Shown: piece after piece, positions 1-9,171 of the stretch
Position numbering within the stretch: position 1 is the stretch's first letter
Layout: each line of letters starts with the position of its first letter
Source: Indioceanicola profundi
Lineage (GTDB): Bacteria; Pseudomonadota; Alphaproteobacteria; Azospirillales; Azospirillaceae
Length of the DNA stretch: 64,000 nucleotides
Reading direction: 5' to 3'
Assembly (NCBI RefSeq): GCF_003568845.1
Contig: NZ_CP030126.1
Location: forward strand, 2,773,501 to 2,837,500
Notes under the pieces: model-generated
Told to the model about the DNA's origin: nothing
Seen by the model: the letters and a program-made list of their open reading frames with translations, nothing else
Databases searched by the model: none
Position numbers and translations under genes: made by a program

Positions 1-966
1 CATGCTGGTTCCCAGACGCAGGGCATGGTCCCCGCTCTCCTGCCAGTCGAAACCGGCATTCAGCCGGACCGGCTGGCCATGCATCTCCCACATGGTCAGC
101 TCGGCGCCGACCTGCCCCGCTTCGCCCACCATGTTGGCGCGCAGGCTGCTCAGCCCGGATTTGGCCAGGAAGGTGAAGCGTGCCGGCCGGTATTCCAGCC
201 CCAGGCTGTTCACCGTCTCCGTCCCGAAATCCTCCATCCCGGCGGTGATCCGCCAGCCCGCCTGCCCCTGCGTGCAGGCGGTGCCCCAGCTTGTCCGCAG
301 ATATCCCGACCAAGCGCCGATCCCATGATCGTCCCGCCCGGCGCTGAAGCTGCTGCTGACATCGTTGGGCATCCAGAGGGATGAACAGTCGCCCTTGAGG
401 GAGAAGGACTGGTTCAGCGACTCCGTCCCGACCCGCACCCCGACCAGGCTGTCCAGCCCGAGAATGGAAAGCGTGCTGTCGGCCGCGATGCCCTGGGACA
501 GATAGCCCCGCGGATCGGCCCGGAACGTCAGGCGCTCCAGCTCCAGCGTGCCCAGCGTCAAGGTCTGGAGGGAGCGGGCCGCAGGCTGCGCCGCCTCTGG
601 CAGGGGGACCGGCGCGTCCAGACCCAGCTTGGCCTTCGCCCCGTCATAGAGCCGCCCCACCAGATTCGCCAAGGTGGCGAAGAGCGCCCCGCGCCCCTGG
701 TCCAGCGTGGTGCCGGCATCCGTTCCCAGGGGATCGTAATCCGGCATCAGGCGATGCCGCGTATCATGGCTCGCCAGCGTTTCGGCGACGGCAGGTACGG
801 TCAGACTGCCGGCCAGCAGCGCCAACACGGTTGCCGCGGCATGTCCGGCCTGTCGAATCGTGGGGTTTCCCCCGGTTGCGGATGCCGCGCAGCGTTCCCC
901 AGCCACAGCGCACTCCCCGAATCGCCCTGCATTCCGGAAAAGCGTACCGACGACTCCTTTAGCCAT
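1..966 (-). CDS. Partial exported protein of unknown function (3' end outside window)
   Basis: An open frame of 322 codons runs from an ATG at 966 leftwards off the window edge, so the C-terminus is missing. About 45 residues in is a hydrophobic stretch (AATVLALLAGSLTVPAVAE) that looks like a Sec signal peptide with an AxA-type cleavage region. It follows an unusually long, poorly composed leader, so the real start may be downstream, for example at an in-frame GTG. The mature part is rich in Gly, Ser, Thr and alternating hydrophobic residues, with repeated aromatic/Gly strands near the visible end, which would suit a beta-rich or outer-membrane protein. I do not recognise the family. No ribosome-binding site is convincing. 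It is divergent from the DUF484 gene. Confidence 0.6.
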   Translation of the reverse strand, partial: MAKGVVGTLFRNAGRFGECAVAGERCAASATGGNPTIRQAGHAAATVLALLAGSLTVPAVAETLASHDTRHRLMPDYDPLGTDAGTTLDQGRGALFATLANLVGRLYDGAKAKLGLDAPVPLPEAAQPAARSLQTLTLGTLELERLTFRADPRGYLSQGIAADSTLSILGLDSLVGVRVGTESLNQSFSLKGDCSSLWMPNDVSSSFSAGRDDHGIGAWSGYLRTSWGTACTQGQAGWRITAGMEDFGTETVNSLGLEYRPARFTFLAKSGLSSLRANMVGEAGQVGAELTMWEMHGQPVRLNAGFDWQESGDHALRLGTSM

Positions 967-1237
967 GTTGTGAAAACACCTGAGTTACCTCTTATGCCCA
1001 AACTTGTCCCAGCGGATCGGGGCGGAATGGCGGTTTTCCTGGGGAAAGGCCGGGGCGGCGACCTCTGCCCGACCGGACGAGGTGCGGCAGACATGCCGCG
1101 CTGGCACTGAAATGAAACACCGGACCTTATGCGGGGCTGGACGCGCGCAGGTCGCATTGTCCAGAGTTGCGCCACCCGGACGGTGGGGCGGAATGCGCCG
1201 TTCTGCTGTATCGGGCGGACCAACGCAGGTTTCCCGG

Positions 1238-1981
1238 ATGACGACAAGGCACGACATGGGCCGCGACCCCGGACCGATCACCAGCCCGCTGGGCGAAGAC
1301 CTGACCGCCGAGGATGTCGCGGCATATCTGCGCGACCATCCGGATTTCCTGGCCAACCGGCCCGACCTGATCCCGCATCTGGTTCCCCCGGCCGCCGACC
1401 GCGGGGACGGCGTGCTGGACATGCAGTATTTCCTGCTCCAGAAGCTGCGGGCGCAGTTGGAGGGCCTGCAGGAGCAGCAGCGGGAGCTGATCGCCACCAC
1501 GCGGGCCAATCTGAACAACCAGAACCGCGTCCATGCCGCGGTCCTGTTTCTGCTGGACGCCGCCAGTTTCGAGCAGCTGGTCCAGACCATTGCCACCGAT
1601 CTGGCCGTGCTGCTGGACCTGGATGTCGCCGCCTTGGCGGTGGAGGGCGTGTCGTCCGACATGCCCCATATCCACCGCAGCGGCGTGCGCGTGCTGGAGC
1701 CGGGCACGGTGGATAAGTGGCTGGGCACCAAGCGCGATCTGGTGCTGCGGGAGAACAGCCCCGGCCTGCCGGAAATCTACGGCGCGCAGGGGGCCGGCAT
1801 GGTGCGTTCGGAAGCGCTGGTGCGGCTGCGCATCGGCGCCGACGCGCCGCAGGGCATCCTGGCGCTCGGCTCGCGCGAGCCGGACATGTTCCACCAGGGC
1901 CAGGGCACCGAGCTGCTGACCTTCCTGGCCCGCGTGGTGGAGCGCGCGATCCGCATGTGGCTGGACATCCCGCGGGCATAG
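1238..1981 (+). CDS. DUF484 family protein
   Basis: A 247-residue protein matching the DUF484 pattern. The N-terminal segment (about residues 23-45) has the typical YLRDHPDFL...P.LIPHL signature. A glutamine-rich helical linker (RAQLEGLQEQQREL) follows, then a GAF-like alpha/beta domain that ends in a helical tail. DUF484 genes commonly lie directly before xerC, as here with 21 bp spacing, so co-transcription is likely. The molecular function is not established. I chose ATG 1238 (next in-frame ATG at 1256) because the frame continues upstream as non-conserved sequence. It is presumably cytoplasmic. Confidence 0.85.
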   Translation: MTTRHDMGRDPGPITSPLGEDLTAEDVAAYLRDHPDFLANRPDLIPHLVPPAADRGDGVLDMQYFLLQKLRAQLEGLQEQQRELIATTRANLNNQNRVHAAVLFLLDAASFEQLVQTIATDLAVLLDLDVAALAVEGVSSDMPHIHRSGVRVLEPGTVDKWLGTKRDLVLRENSPGLPEIYGAQGAGMVRSEALVRLRIGADAPQGILALGSREPDMFHQGQGTELLTFLARVVERAIRMWLDIPRA

Positions 1982-2002
1982 GCGGGCCGGGGAACGAAGT
2001 AC

Positions 2003-2947
2003 ATGGCCAGCCTGGGCTTCGCCTGCCAGCCGGATCTGGATGCGGCGCTGGGGCGCTGGTTCCGGTTCCTTGAGACGGAACGGGGCGCCTCCGCCCATAC
2101 GCTGCGCAGCTATCGCAACGATGTGACCGGCTTCCTGGCATTCCTGGCCGGCCATCTCGGCCGCGCGCCCGGCCTGCGGGAGTTGGGCGATCTGCGCATC
2201 ACCGATTTCCGATCCTGGCTGGCAGCCCGCGCCGCGGACGGGGCGGGCGCGGCCACGCGGGCGCGCAGCGTCGCCGGCGTGCGGAACCTGTTCCGTTGGC
2301 TGGACCGGGCGGGCATCGTCCATTGCGCCGCCGTGAGCGTGCTGACCGCGCCGAAGGCTCCCCGCCCCGCCCCCCGGCCGCTGACCGCGGCGGATGCCGG
2401 GCTTGTGCTGGAGACCGCGGCGGAGATGGCTGATGAGCCCTGGGTGGGCTTGCGCGACAAAGCGCTGTTGACCCTGCTTTATGGCTGCGGGCTGCGCATC
2501 TCGGAGGCGCTGGGGCTGAATCGCGGCGATCTTCCGCCGGGTGCGGCATCCGTCCGGGTGCTGGGCAAGGGATCGAAGCAGCGGCAGGTTCCGGTATTGC
2601 CGGTGGTGCACGAGGCCGTGGCCGCCTACCTGTCATCCTGCCCGCATGGCGGCGGCAGGGCCGACCCGCTGTTCCTGGGCGTGCGGGGGGAGCGGCTGAA
2701 CGACCGGGTCGCCCGCAAGCGGATGGAGGAGATGCGCCGCCATCTCCGCCTGCCGGACAGCGCGACGCCGCATGCCCTGCGCCACAGCTTCGCCACGCAC
2801 CTCCTGTCCGGCGGAGCCGATCTGCGCGCCATCCAGGACCTGCTCGGCCATGCCAGCCTCAGCACCACCCAACGCTACACCGACGTGGATACGGAACGCA
2901 TGCTGGCCGTCTACGACCAGGCGCATCCGCGCGCGCGCCGGAGCTGA
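2003..2947 (+). CDS. xerC: Tyrosine recombinase XerC
   Basis: A 314-residue site-specific recombinase, expected to act with XerD at dif to resolve chromosome dimers at division. The N-terminal SAM-like core-binding domain covers about residues 15-110 (RGASAHTLRSYRNDV). The catalytic domain carries the full set: Arg165 in CGLRISEAL, Lys189 in GKGSK, His257 and Arg260 in HALRHSFATHLL, His283 in LLGHASLSTTQ and the nucleophile Tyr292 in RYT. Length is normal. The preceding DUF484 gene supports XerC rather than XerD. A weak GGGGAA lies before the ATG. Confidence 0.95.
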   Translation: MASLGFACQPDLDAALGRWFRFLETERGASAHTLRSYRNDVTGFLAFLAGHLGRAPGLRELGDLRITDFRSWLAARAADGAGAATRARSVAGVRNLFRWLDRAGIVHCAAVSVLTAPKAPRPAPRPLTAADAGLVLETAAEMADEPWVGLRDKALLTLLYGCGLRISEALGLNRGDLPPGAASVRVLGKGSKQRQVPVLPVVHEAVAAYLSSCPHGGGRADPLFLGVRGERLNDRVARKRMEEMRRHLRLPDSATPHALRHSFATHLLSGGADLRAIQDLLGHASLSTTQRYTDVDTERMLAVYDQAHPRARRS

Positions 2948-3019
2948 ACCGCGGGCGGATCGTGCCGGTATTCCCGTCCGGCTGTTCTCCCCTCCGGTAC
3001 AGGCAAACGGAGCGGACCG

Positions 3020-3925
3020 ATGCGGTGGCGGGAAGGACGGCGGAGCACGAATGTCGAGGATCGGCGCGGCCAGTCGGCCGGCGGATTCGGCGGAGGTTTC
3101 CGCCGGGGCGGAATAGGGGGCGGGTTGCCCATCGGGCGGCTGGGCCTGGGCGGTACGGTGGCGGTGATCCTGCTGGCGCTGGTGTTCGGCATCGATCCGA
3201 TGATGCTGCTGGGCGGCGGCGGCATGGTGGACGACCGTTCCTATGCCCCCGCCCAGCAGGAGCAGCAGCTTTCGCAGGCGGACCAGGAGCTGGCCGAATT
3301 CGTCTCCGTCGTGCTGGCGGATACGGAGGATACCTGGAACACCGTGTTCCAGAGGGACCTGAACGCCGACTATCCGGAGCCTACGCTGGTGCTGTTCACC
3401 CAGGCGGTGCAGTCGGCCTGCGGCCGCGCCGGAGCCTCCGTCGGCCCCTTCTACTGTCCCGGCGATCAGCAGCTCTACATCGATCTCAGCTTCTACCGGC
3501 AGCTTCGCGAGCAGTTGGGCGCGCCGGGCGATTTCGCCCAGGCCTATGTGATCGCCCATGAGGTGGGCCACCACGTCCAGACCGTGCTGGGCATTTCCGA
3601 GCAGGTGCGCGAGGCGCAGGCCGCCATGGGCCAGGCGGAATCGAACGCCATGTCTGTGCGCATGGAGCTTCAGGCCGACTGCTTCGCCGGTCTGTGGGGC
3701 CATTATGCCCAGCAGCGGCAACTGCTCGAGCAGGGCGACCTGCAGGAGGCCTTGAATGCTGCCGCCGCTATCGGCGATGACCGGCTCCAGCGCCAGTCCC
3801 AGGGCCAGGTCGTTCCCGACAGCTTCACCCACGGCACGTCGGAGCAGCGGGCGACCTGGTTCCGCCGGGGCTTCGAGAGCGGCCGGATCGACTCCTGCGA
3901 TACCTTTGCCGCGGGGGCGCTCTGA
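3020..3925 (+). CDS. ypfJ: YpfJ-type neutral zinc metallopeptidase
   Basis: A 301-residue protein of the putative neutral zinc metallopeptidase family. It has a Gly/Arg-rich N-terminus (residues 15-45), one membrane segment (about 43-65, LGGTVAVILLALVFGI) and then a periplasmic domain. The zinc site HEVGHH is at residues 180-185, followed by a helix with ELQADCFAGLWGHYA that should supply the third ligand. Paired cysteines (CGRAGASVGPFYC) match the family. The substrate is unknown. It lies between xerC and an MFS gene on the same strand, with 72 and 49 bp gaps, so operon membership is uncertain. Confidence 0.9.
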   Translation: MRWREGRRSTNVEDRRGQSAGGFGGGFRRGGIGGGLPIGRLGLGGTVAVILLALVFGIDPMMLLGGGGMVDDRSYAPAQQEQQLSQADQELAEFVSVVLADTEDTWNTVFQRDLNADYPEPTLVLFTQAVQSACGRAGASVGPFYCPGDQQLYIDLSFYRQLREQLGAPGDFAQAYVIAHEVGHHVQTVLGISEQVREAQAAMGQAESNAMSVRMELQADCFAGLWGHYAQQRQLLEQGDLQEALNAAAAIGDDRLQRQSQGQVVPDSFTHGTSEQRATWFRRGFESGRIDSCDTFAAGAL

Positions 3926-3974
3926 CGGGAAGGCCGGTGCAATCCCGCCCGGCCTGCATTAGGCTCGGCGCCGC

Positions 3975-5210
3975 ATGACCTCCGTTCCCGCCCCGTCCCC
4001 CGTTCCCGACCCTGACCGCCGCCTGGCGCTGATCCTCTGCGCCTGTGAGGTGCTGGGCATGGCGGGCACCATGACCCTGCCGGCCCTGCTGCCGGCCCTG
4101 CTGGCCGAATGGGGGCTGGGCGCGGCGGAGGGCGGATGGCTGGTCGGGATCGCCCAGGCCGGCTATGTGGCGGCGGTGCCGCTGCTGGTCACCTGGACGG
4201 ACCGGATCGATCCCCGCCGCATCTATATCGCCTGCACGGTGCTGGCCGCCCTGTCGGTCGCTGGATTCGCGTGGCTGGCGGACGGCTTCTGGTCGGCGAT
4301 GCTGTTCCGCGCCCTGGGCGGCGTCGCCCTGGCCGGCACCTACATGCCGGGGCTGCGCATCCTGTCGGACCATGCGACGGGGCCGCGGGCGCGGCGCTAC
4401 ATGTCCTTCTATACCGCCAGTTTCGCGCTGGGCAGCAGCGTATCGGTGCTGCTGGGCGGATGGGTGGCGGAGGCCGGCGGCTGGCGCATGGCCTTCTGGG
4501 CTTCGGCGCTGGCGACGCTGCTCGCGGTCCTGCTCGCCTTCCGCATCCCCGCCGCCGATCCCGACCGGCCAGCGCCGGAGGGCAATATCCTGGATGTGCG
4601 CCCGGTGCTGCGCCACCGGCCGGCCATGGGCTACATCCTGGCCTATACCGTCCATTGCTGGGAGCTGTTCGGGCTGCGCGGCTGGCTGGTTGCCTTCCTC
4701 GGCTTCGCCGCGCTCAGCGCCGGCACGGCAATCGAGCCCGGCACCCTGGCCAGCATCGCCGCCTTCGTGCTGCTGCTGAGCCTGCCGGCCAGCATCCTGG
4801 GCAACGAGGCGGCGGAGCGCTGGGGCCGCACCCGGTTCCTGACCTTCGCCATGTGGATTTCGGCAGCACTGGCCTGCGTGGTGGGCTTCACCGCCGGCCT
4901 GCCGCTCTGGCTGGTGGTGGCGGTCTGCTCAGCCTATGCCGTCACCGTGAACTGGGACAGCGCCAGCCTGACGGTGGGCGCGGTGACCGAAGCGGTGGAG
5001 GGCCGGCGCGGCGCCACCATGGCGGTGCACAGCTTTCTGGGCTTCACCGGCGCCTTCGTCGGCCCGGTGGTCTTCGGCCTGATCCTGGACATGGCCGGCG
5101 GCCCCGACAGCCGCACCGCCTGGGGCCTCGCCTTCCTGAGCTTCGGCGCGGTCGTGGCGCTGGGCCCGCTGTTCCTGCGGCGGTCGGCGCGGTGTCCGGG
5201 ACGTGTCTAG
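3975..5210 (+). CDS. MFS transporter
   Basis: A 411-residue integral membrane protein with about 12 hydrophobic segments. The loop between helices 2 and 3 reads TWTDRIDPRRIY, a loose version of the MFS D-R-x-G-R-R motif. The helix 4-5 region carries GPRARRYMSFYTASFALGSS, which resembles proton-coupled drug or nutrient exporters. The substrate cannot be read from sequence. The start ATG at 3975 gives a short cytoplasmic Pro-rich N-terminus. The gene ends just before the tRNA-Gln, which is on the opposite strand. Confidence 0.85.
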   Translation: MTSVPAPSPVPDPDRRLALILCACEVLGMAGTMTLPALLPALLAEWGLGAAEGGWLVGIAQAGYVAAVPLLVTWTDRIDPRRIYIACTVLAALSVAGFAWLADGFWSAMLFRALGGVALAGTYMPGLRILSDHATGPRARRYMSFYTASFALGSSVSVLLGGWVAEAGGWRMAFWASALATLLAVLLAFRIPAADPDRPAPEGNILDVRPVLRHRPAMGYILAYTVHCWELFGLRGWLVAFLGFAALSAGTAIEPGTLASIAAFVLLLSLPASILGNEAAERWGRTRFLTFAMWISAALACVVGFTAGLPLWLVVAVCSAYAVTVNWDSASLTVGAVTEAVEGRRGATMAVHSFLGFTGAFVGPVVFGLILDMAGGPDSRTAWGLAFLSFGAVVALGPLFLRRSARCPGRV

Positions 5211-5220
5211 GAAGTTCCGG

Positions 5221-5295
5221 TGGCTGGGGCGCCAGGATTCGAACCTGGGAATGGCGGTACCAAAAACCGCTGCCTTACCGCTTGGCGACGCCCCA
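5221..5295 (-). tRNA. tRNA-Gln(TTG)
   Basis: A 75-nt cloverleaf on the minus strand with CCA encoded. The acceptor stem pairs TGGGGCG with CGCCCCA. The anticodon stem GCGGT/ACCGC encloses the loop TTTTGGT, giving anticodon TTG (glutamine). The T-arm carries GGTTCGAATCC. Confidence 0.96.
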
Positions 5296-5460
5296 ACGGC
5301 CACCGTAGGCGCGGGACATTAGTCGTAATCGACGGGCGGCGCAACATTCCGGAACGGGGAAAATTCGCATGAGCGGCGCTGTCCCGGCCACTCCCCGTTA
5401 ACCCCTTCCGTGGTAAATTGGAATCGTGCCGCCCCATTGATGACGTTGGAGGTTCCGGCC

Positions 5461-6498
5461 ATGCGCCGGATTGCCCGCATTTCCCTGCTTGCCAGCGCCC
5501 TGCTGGCCGCCCCGCCCCTCCTCGCCCTCATCCCAACGCCCGCAATGGCGGAGGCGCCGCCGCGCAAGCCTGAACCGGCTGGCGGCCAGGACGCCGCCTT
5601 GCCTGCCGCCGCCGCGGTGACCAATGCCCCCGCCCTGCCCCGGAACGCGGACGACGCGTTGCGCGCGCTGGATGCCCGTGCCCGTGCCGGGGAGCTGGAT
5701 GCGCAGATCGGTCTCGCCGAATATTTCGTATCCGGAACGAAACCCGACCCGCGGGACGTGAAACGGGCGCTGTTCTGGTACGAGCAGGCGGCCGGCCGCG
5801 GCGATGCCGATGCCGCCTGGGCGCTGGCTTCCCTGAACCGCTACCGGCACGAGCTGCTGGAGAAGAGCCGGGCGGACATGGAGGAAGCGGTCAGATGGTA
5901 CCGCCATGCCGCCGACCAGGGCCATGCCGAGGCGATGTACGATCTGGGCCTGATGTATACCGAAGGCAGCGGCGTTCCCCGCGACACGGTCCAGGCGGCC
6001 CATTGGTTCGAGCGCGCCGCGGATGCGGGCATCGCCCGGGCCCTGTTCATGCTGGGCATCCTCTATGAACAGGGGGTGGACGGCGCGCCGGACCTGGAAA
6101 CCGCCGCCGGCTGGTACAGCCAAGCGGCAGCCACCGGCGACGCCACGGCCGAGGTGGCGCTGAAGCGACTGGCCGAGGGACAGGGCAATGTGCGGATCGC
6201 GGACCTGCCGCTGGAACGCGCCATGGCCAAGACGGCCACCGCTGCCGCCCGGCAGGCCCCGCCCGCCGCCGAGAAGCAGAAGCAGGCCGCCAAGCCGGTG
6301 CCCGTCACCCAGGCCGGCGTGAAGGAAATCCAGCAGCTTCTGGCCCGATTGGGATACAAGCCCGGCAAGGCCGACGGCCATCTGGGCAAGCGCACCACTG
6401 CCGCCATCCGCGCCTATCAGAAGGCGCAGAAGCTGTCGGTGGACGGACGCGCCACCCAAACACTGCTGGAGCATCTGCGCCGGCGGGTCCAGGCCTGA
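5461..6498 (+). CDS. Exported Sel1-repeat protein with C-terminal peptidoglycan-binding domain
   Basis: A 345-residue protein. It has a signal peptide (RRIARISLLASALLAAPPLLAL...AMA), then four to five Sel1-like repeats (about residues 60-225) with the A-x-x-x-Y-x-x-A-A-x-x-G-x-A pattern, for example ALFWYEQAAGRGDADA and AVRWYRHAADQGHAEA. A PG_binding_1 domain follows at about 285-340 (IQQLLARLGYKPGKADGHLG). Such proteins act in the periplasm as scaffolds at the cell wall. ATG 5461 was preferred over 5410 because GGAGG lies 9 bp before it and the signal peptide starts there. The preceding tRNA is on the other strand. Confidence 0.85.
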   Translation: MRRIARISLLASALLAAPPLLALIPTPAMAEAPPRKPEPAGGQDAALPAAAAVTNAPALPRNADDALRALDARARAGELDAQIGLAEYFVSGTKPDPRDVKRALFWYEQAAGRGDADAAWALASLNRYRHELLEKSRADMEEAVRWYRHAADQGHAEAMYDLGLMYTEGSGVPRDTVQAAHWFERAADAGIARALFMLGILYEQGVDGAPDLETAAGWYSQAAATGDATAEVALKRLAEGQGNVRIADLPLERAMAKTATAAARQAPPAAEKQKQAAKPVPVTQAGVKEIQQLLARLGYKPGKADGHLGKRTTAAIRAYQKAQKLSVDGRATQTLLEHLRRRVQA

Positions 6499-6507
6499 GC
6501 CGGCCGC

Positions 6508-7275
6508 TCAGCCGGCGGCGATCTCCGGCGTGCCGCCCAGGTCCGTTACCAGGGCGGCCACCCGCTCCGCCGCCGCGTCCAGCCGGACAGGATCGGTGCC
6601 GCGCAGCACGAGGCTGGTGCTGATCTGGCCCAGACGGAAGGCGGGATAGCTGCCGATGTCCACGTCCGGGAATTCCGCCTGGACCGCTCCCAGCCCCGCA
6701 GCCAGCGTGCCCTCCGGCACGGCGCAGACCACGGTGCGGGACAGCACCGGCGGCCCGCCTGCCAGCCGGTCGCCCAGGCCGGTCAGCATGGCCTGCATGA
6801 TCGACGGCACGCCCGCCATTACGAACACATTGCCGATCTGGAAGCCGGGCGCGGTGCTGACCGGATTGTCGATCAGCACCGCCCCCTTCGGCGTGTTGGC
6901 CATGCGCAGCCGCGCCTCGTTCAGCAGGCCGCTGTCGGCATAGTGCGCCTCCAGCCTTCGGCGCGCCTCCGGATGCTGGATCAGCGGCACGCCGAAGGCC
7001 TTGGCGATGCATTCGGAAGTGATGTCGTCATGGGTTGGGCCGATGCCGCCCGTGGTGAAGAGGTAGGTGTATCGGGCGCGGAGCGCATTCACGGCCGCCA
7101 CGATCTCCGCCTCATCGTCCGGCACGACACGGACTTCGCGCAGGCGGACGCCGATTCCGCCCAGATACTTGGCGATGAAGATCAGGTTGGCGTCCTGTGT
7201 CCGGCCCGACAGTATCTCGTTGCCGATGATCAGCAGGGCGGCAGTGGGAGCCTGGGCGGAAGATTCGGTGCTCAT
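6508..7275 (-). CDS. CinA/MoCF-type molybdopterin-binding domain protein
   Basis: A 255-residue stand-alone MoCF domain as found in competence/damage-inducible protein A and MogA-like proteins. Visible motifs are the N-terminal IIGNEILSGRTQDAN, TTGGIGPTHDD (the TGG-x-G-P-T-x-D pterin/phosphate loop at about 91-101) and APGFQIGNVFVMAGVPSIM. It lacks the C-terminal PncC amidase domain of full CinA, so a nucleotide pyrophosphatase-like role is possible but unproven. Its stop is 9 bp from the stop of the convergent Sel1 gene. Confidence 0.85.
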   Translation of the reverse strand: MSTESSAQAPTAALLIIGNEILSGRTQDANLIFIAKYLGGIGVRLREVRVVPDDEAEIVAAVNALRARYTYLFTTGGIGPTHDDITSECIAKAFGVPLIQHPEARRRLEAHYADSGLLNEARLRMANTPKGAVLIDNPVSTAPGFQIGNVFVMAGVPSIMQAMLTGLGDRLAGGPPVLSRTVVCAVPEGTLAAGLGAVQAEFPDVDIGSYPAFRLGQISTSLVLRGTDPVRLDAAAERVAALVTDLGGTPEIAAG

Positions 7276-7350
7276 GGGGCGGTCTCACGGCGGCGGGGCG
7301 TTCTGCTGGATATAACGCCCCGACGACCGTCTGCCCATCAGCCTTCCGGA

Positions 7351-7662
7351 TCAGGCGGTGGCAAGTACCGCGCCGAGGATGCCGGCCAGCTTGGACAGGC
7401 CGCCATTGACGAAGCCGGTCAGCTTCGCCTGATCGACGGATGCCTGCTGGGCCGCAGCCACCTGCTGCTTCAGCGAGTCGAGGTCGGCGAGTTGGACGCC
7501 CGCCAGCGCCGTGGCGACATCGTCAAGCGCCAACCCCTGCATCTGGGCCTCGATCTCAAGCACCTGGAGCTTGGCCGCCGGCTGGTCCGCAGGAGCCATG
7601 TTGGGGATCTGCTGCTGCAGGGCGGCGAGTTGGGCCTGAAGGTCGGTCAGGGTCACGGTCAT
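7351..7662 (-). CDS. Small helical protein of unknown function, paired with the upstream lipoprotein
   Basis: A 103-residue, Ala/Gln/Leu-rich protein, predicted almost wholly helical with heptad-like spacing (LQAQLAALQQQI; DLDSLKQQVAAAQQASVDQ). The last 25 residues (GLSKLAGILGAVLATA) form a hydrophobic, amphipathic segment. No signal peptide and no cysteines. It lies 19 bp after the lipoprotein gene on the same strand and has a similar composition, suggesting a two-gene unit. I do not recognise a family. Confidence 0.7.
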   Translation of the reverse strand: MTVTLTDLQAQLAALQQQIPNMAPADQPAAKLQVLEIEAQMQGLALDDVATALAGVQLADLDSLKQQVAAAQQASVDQAKLTGFVNGGLSKLAGILGAVLATA

Positions 7663-7681
7663 GTCGTTGCTTCCTTTATCT

Positions 7682-8269
7682 TCACGCGGCGGGTGCGGCG
7701 CCGCCGAATTCCTGCATCAGCCGCTCCAGGTCGCTGGCCGACTGCGCCACCTTCGGGGCCAGATCGGTGACGCGGGCCACGGCCGCCTGGACGAAGGGGG
7801 CATCAGTGATGGCCTGGACCAGCGGCTGGCCGATCCGCTCCTGATGCAGGTAGGTGTCCAGTACCTGCTGCGCCTGCGCCATCTCCGCCACATAGGCGGA
7901 AATCTCGTTCAGCTTGGCCTGGATCACCGCCATGTCGGCGGTCAGCTTGGCTTTGGCCTGGGCGGTGACCTGCGCCTGGGTGGAAATCGCCGCCATGGCG
8001 CTGTCCACGGTCGCAGGAGCCGGCGCGGTGGCCCCGGTCAGTTGCTGCTTGACCAGTGCTTCCGCCTGGGACTGGAGCTGGCTGAGATCCTGGATCGCCT
8101 GGGCCTGAACCTTTCCAGCCAGCGTCATGATGGCGCTGGCCTGGGCCGACTGCACCTGTGCCAGCGTCTTGAAGTTCGCGACCTGCGTCGACGACAGGGT
8201 CTTCACTTCCGGCGGCGTGCCGCAGGCGACCAGCGCCATGCATGTCAGCCCGGCCGCGACCAGCCGCAT
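7682..8269 (-). CDS. Predicted lipoprotein, helical, unknown function
   Basis: A 195-residue protein with a clear lipoprotein signal: MRLVAAGLTCMALVAC, where LVAC is the lipobox and Cys16 the predicted acylated residue. Position +2 is Gly, which does not predict inner-membrane retention. The mature protein is Ala/Gln-rich and predicted to be long helices (about 25-190), rather like a coiled-coil bundle. The frame is open far upstream of 8269, but only this ATG starts a signal sequence, with GTGGGA a few bases before it. It forms a unit with the 103-residue gene that follows. Function unknown. Confidence 0.75.
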   Translation of the reverse strand: MRLVAAGLTCMALVACGTPPEVKTLSSTQVANFKTLAQVQSAQASAIMTLAGKVQAQAIQDLSQLQSQAEALVKQQLTGATAPAPATVDSAMAAISTQAQVTAQAKAKLTADMAVIQAKLNEISAYVAEMAQAQQVLDTYLHQERIGQPLVQAITDAPFVQAAVARVTDLAPKVAQSASDLERLMQEFGGAAPAA

Positions 8270-8297
8270 CGTTCCCACAGCCAAAACCTTCTCCAAA

Positions 8298-8303
8298 AGT
8301 ATA
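8298..8303 (-). promoter_or_regulatory. Candidate -10 element (TATACT) for the lipoprotein gene
   Basis: On the minus strand TATACT lies 29-34 bp before the lipoprotein ATG, in a short AT-rich island inside GC-rich DNA. The -35 region 17-18 bp upstream is a poor match, so the assignment rests mainly on the -10 and composition. Confidence 0.35.
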
Positions 8304-8405
8304 TAATCCGTATGAGGTATATCACCCGCATCGACGTAGAATTGCAAGCGCGCCCATGGGGAGCGAGCGATTGCCGCCGGGACGAACGGCGGGCTAGGTT
8401 CGGCC

Positions 8406-9113
8406 ATGCACTTTCCCACCCCCTTGATCCCCGCCACTTTGGTCCGCCGATACAAGCGCTTCCTGGCCGATGTCGTCCTGCACGACGGGGCGGAGGTCAC
8501 CGTGCATGTGCCGAATTCAGGCGCCATGCTGGGCATCGATGCGCCGGGCAGCCGGGTCTGGCTGTCCAGAAGCCCGAACCCGGCCCGAAAGCTGGCCTGC
8601 ACGTTGGAGATGGTGGAGGCGGACGGCACGCTGGTGGGCTGCAACACCGGCCATCCGAACCGGCTGGCGGAGGAGGCGATCCGGGCCGGCACGATCCCGC
8701 AGCTTTCCGGATACGCGACCCTGCGGCGCGAAGTGAAATACGGAGTCAACTCTCGCATCGACATCCTGTTGGAGGATGCGGAGCGCGGGCGGGCCTATGT
8801 GGAGGTAAAGAACGTGCACCTCATGCGCAGCCCTGGAATCGCCGAGTTCCCGGACTGCATCACCAGCCGAGGGGCCAAGCATCTGCTGGAGCTGGCGGCG
8901 ATGGTGCGCGAGGGGCACAGGGCGGTCATGCTGTATCTTGTCCAGCGCGCCGATTGTGACCAGTTCCGGTTGGCCGGGGACATCGATCCCACCTATGCGC
9001 GGGGATTGGCCCAGGCGCTGTCCAGCGGGGTTGAAGCCCTGTGCCATGCGTGTAAGGTCACGCCCGACGGCATCACGGTGGACAGACGCCTGCCGTTGGT
9101 TCTGGATGTTTAG
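8406..9113 (+). CDS. sfsA: DNA/RNA nuclease SfsA
   Basis: A 235-residue SfsA-family protein. The N-terminal OB-like half has [11 protein letters not shown] and [11 protein letters not shown]. The C-terminal nuclease-like half has the conserved Asp/Glu-x-Lys set: [20 protein letters not shown] (catalytic E-V-K) and GAKHLLELA, followed by [12 protein letters not shown]. SfsA was named as a sugar fermentation stimulation protein in E. coli; the fold is restriction-enzyme-like. The gene is 58 bp before map on the same strand. Length matches the family. Confidence 0.95.
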   Translation: MHFPTPLIPATLVRRYKRFLADVVLHDGAEVTVHVPNSGAMLGIDAPGSRVWLSRSPNPARKLACTLEMVEADGTLVGCNTGHPNRLAEEAIRAGTIPQLSGYATLRREVKYGVNSRIDILLEDAERGRAYVEVKNVHLMRSPGIAEFPDCITSRGAKHLLELAAMVREGHRAVMLYLVQRADCDQFRLAGDIDPTYARGLAQALSSGVEALCHACKVTPDGITVDRRLPLVLDV

Positions 9114-9171
9114 GATTTTGCACGGGTGCGGGCACTGGCCGGCCCGATTGTGGAAAGAGATTGGACGTAAG

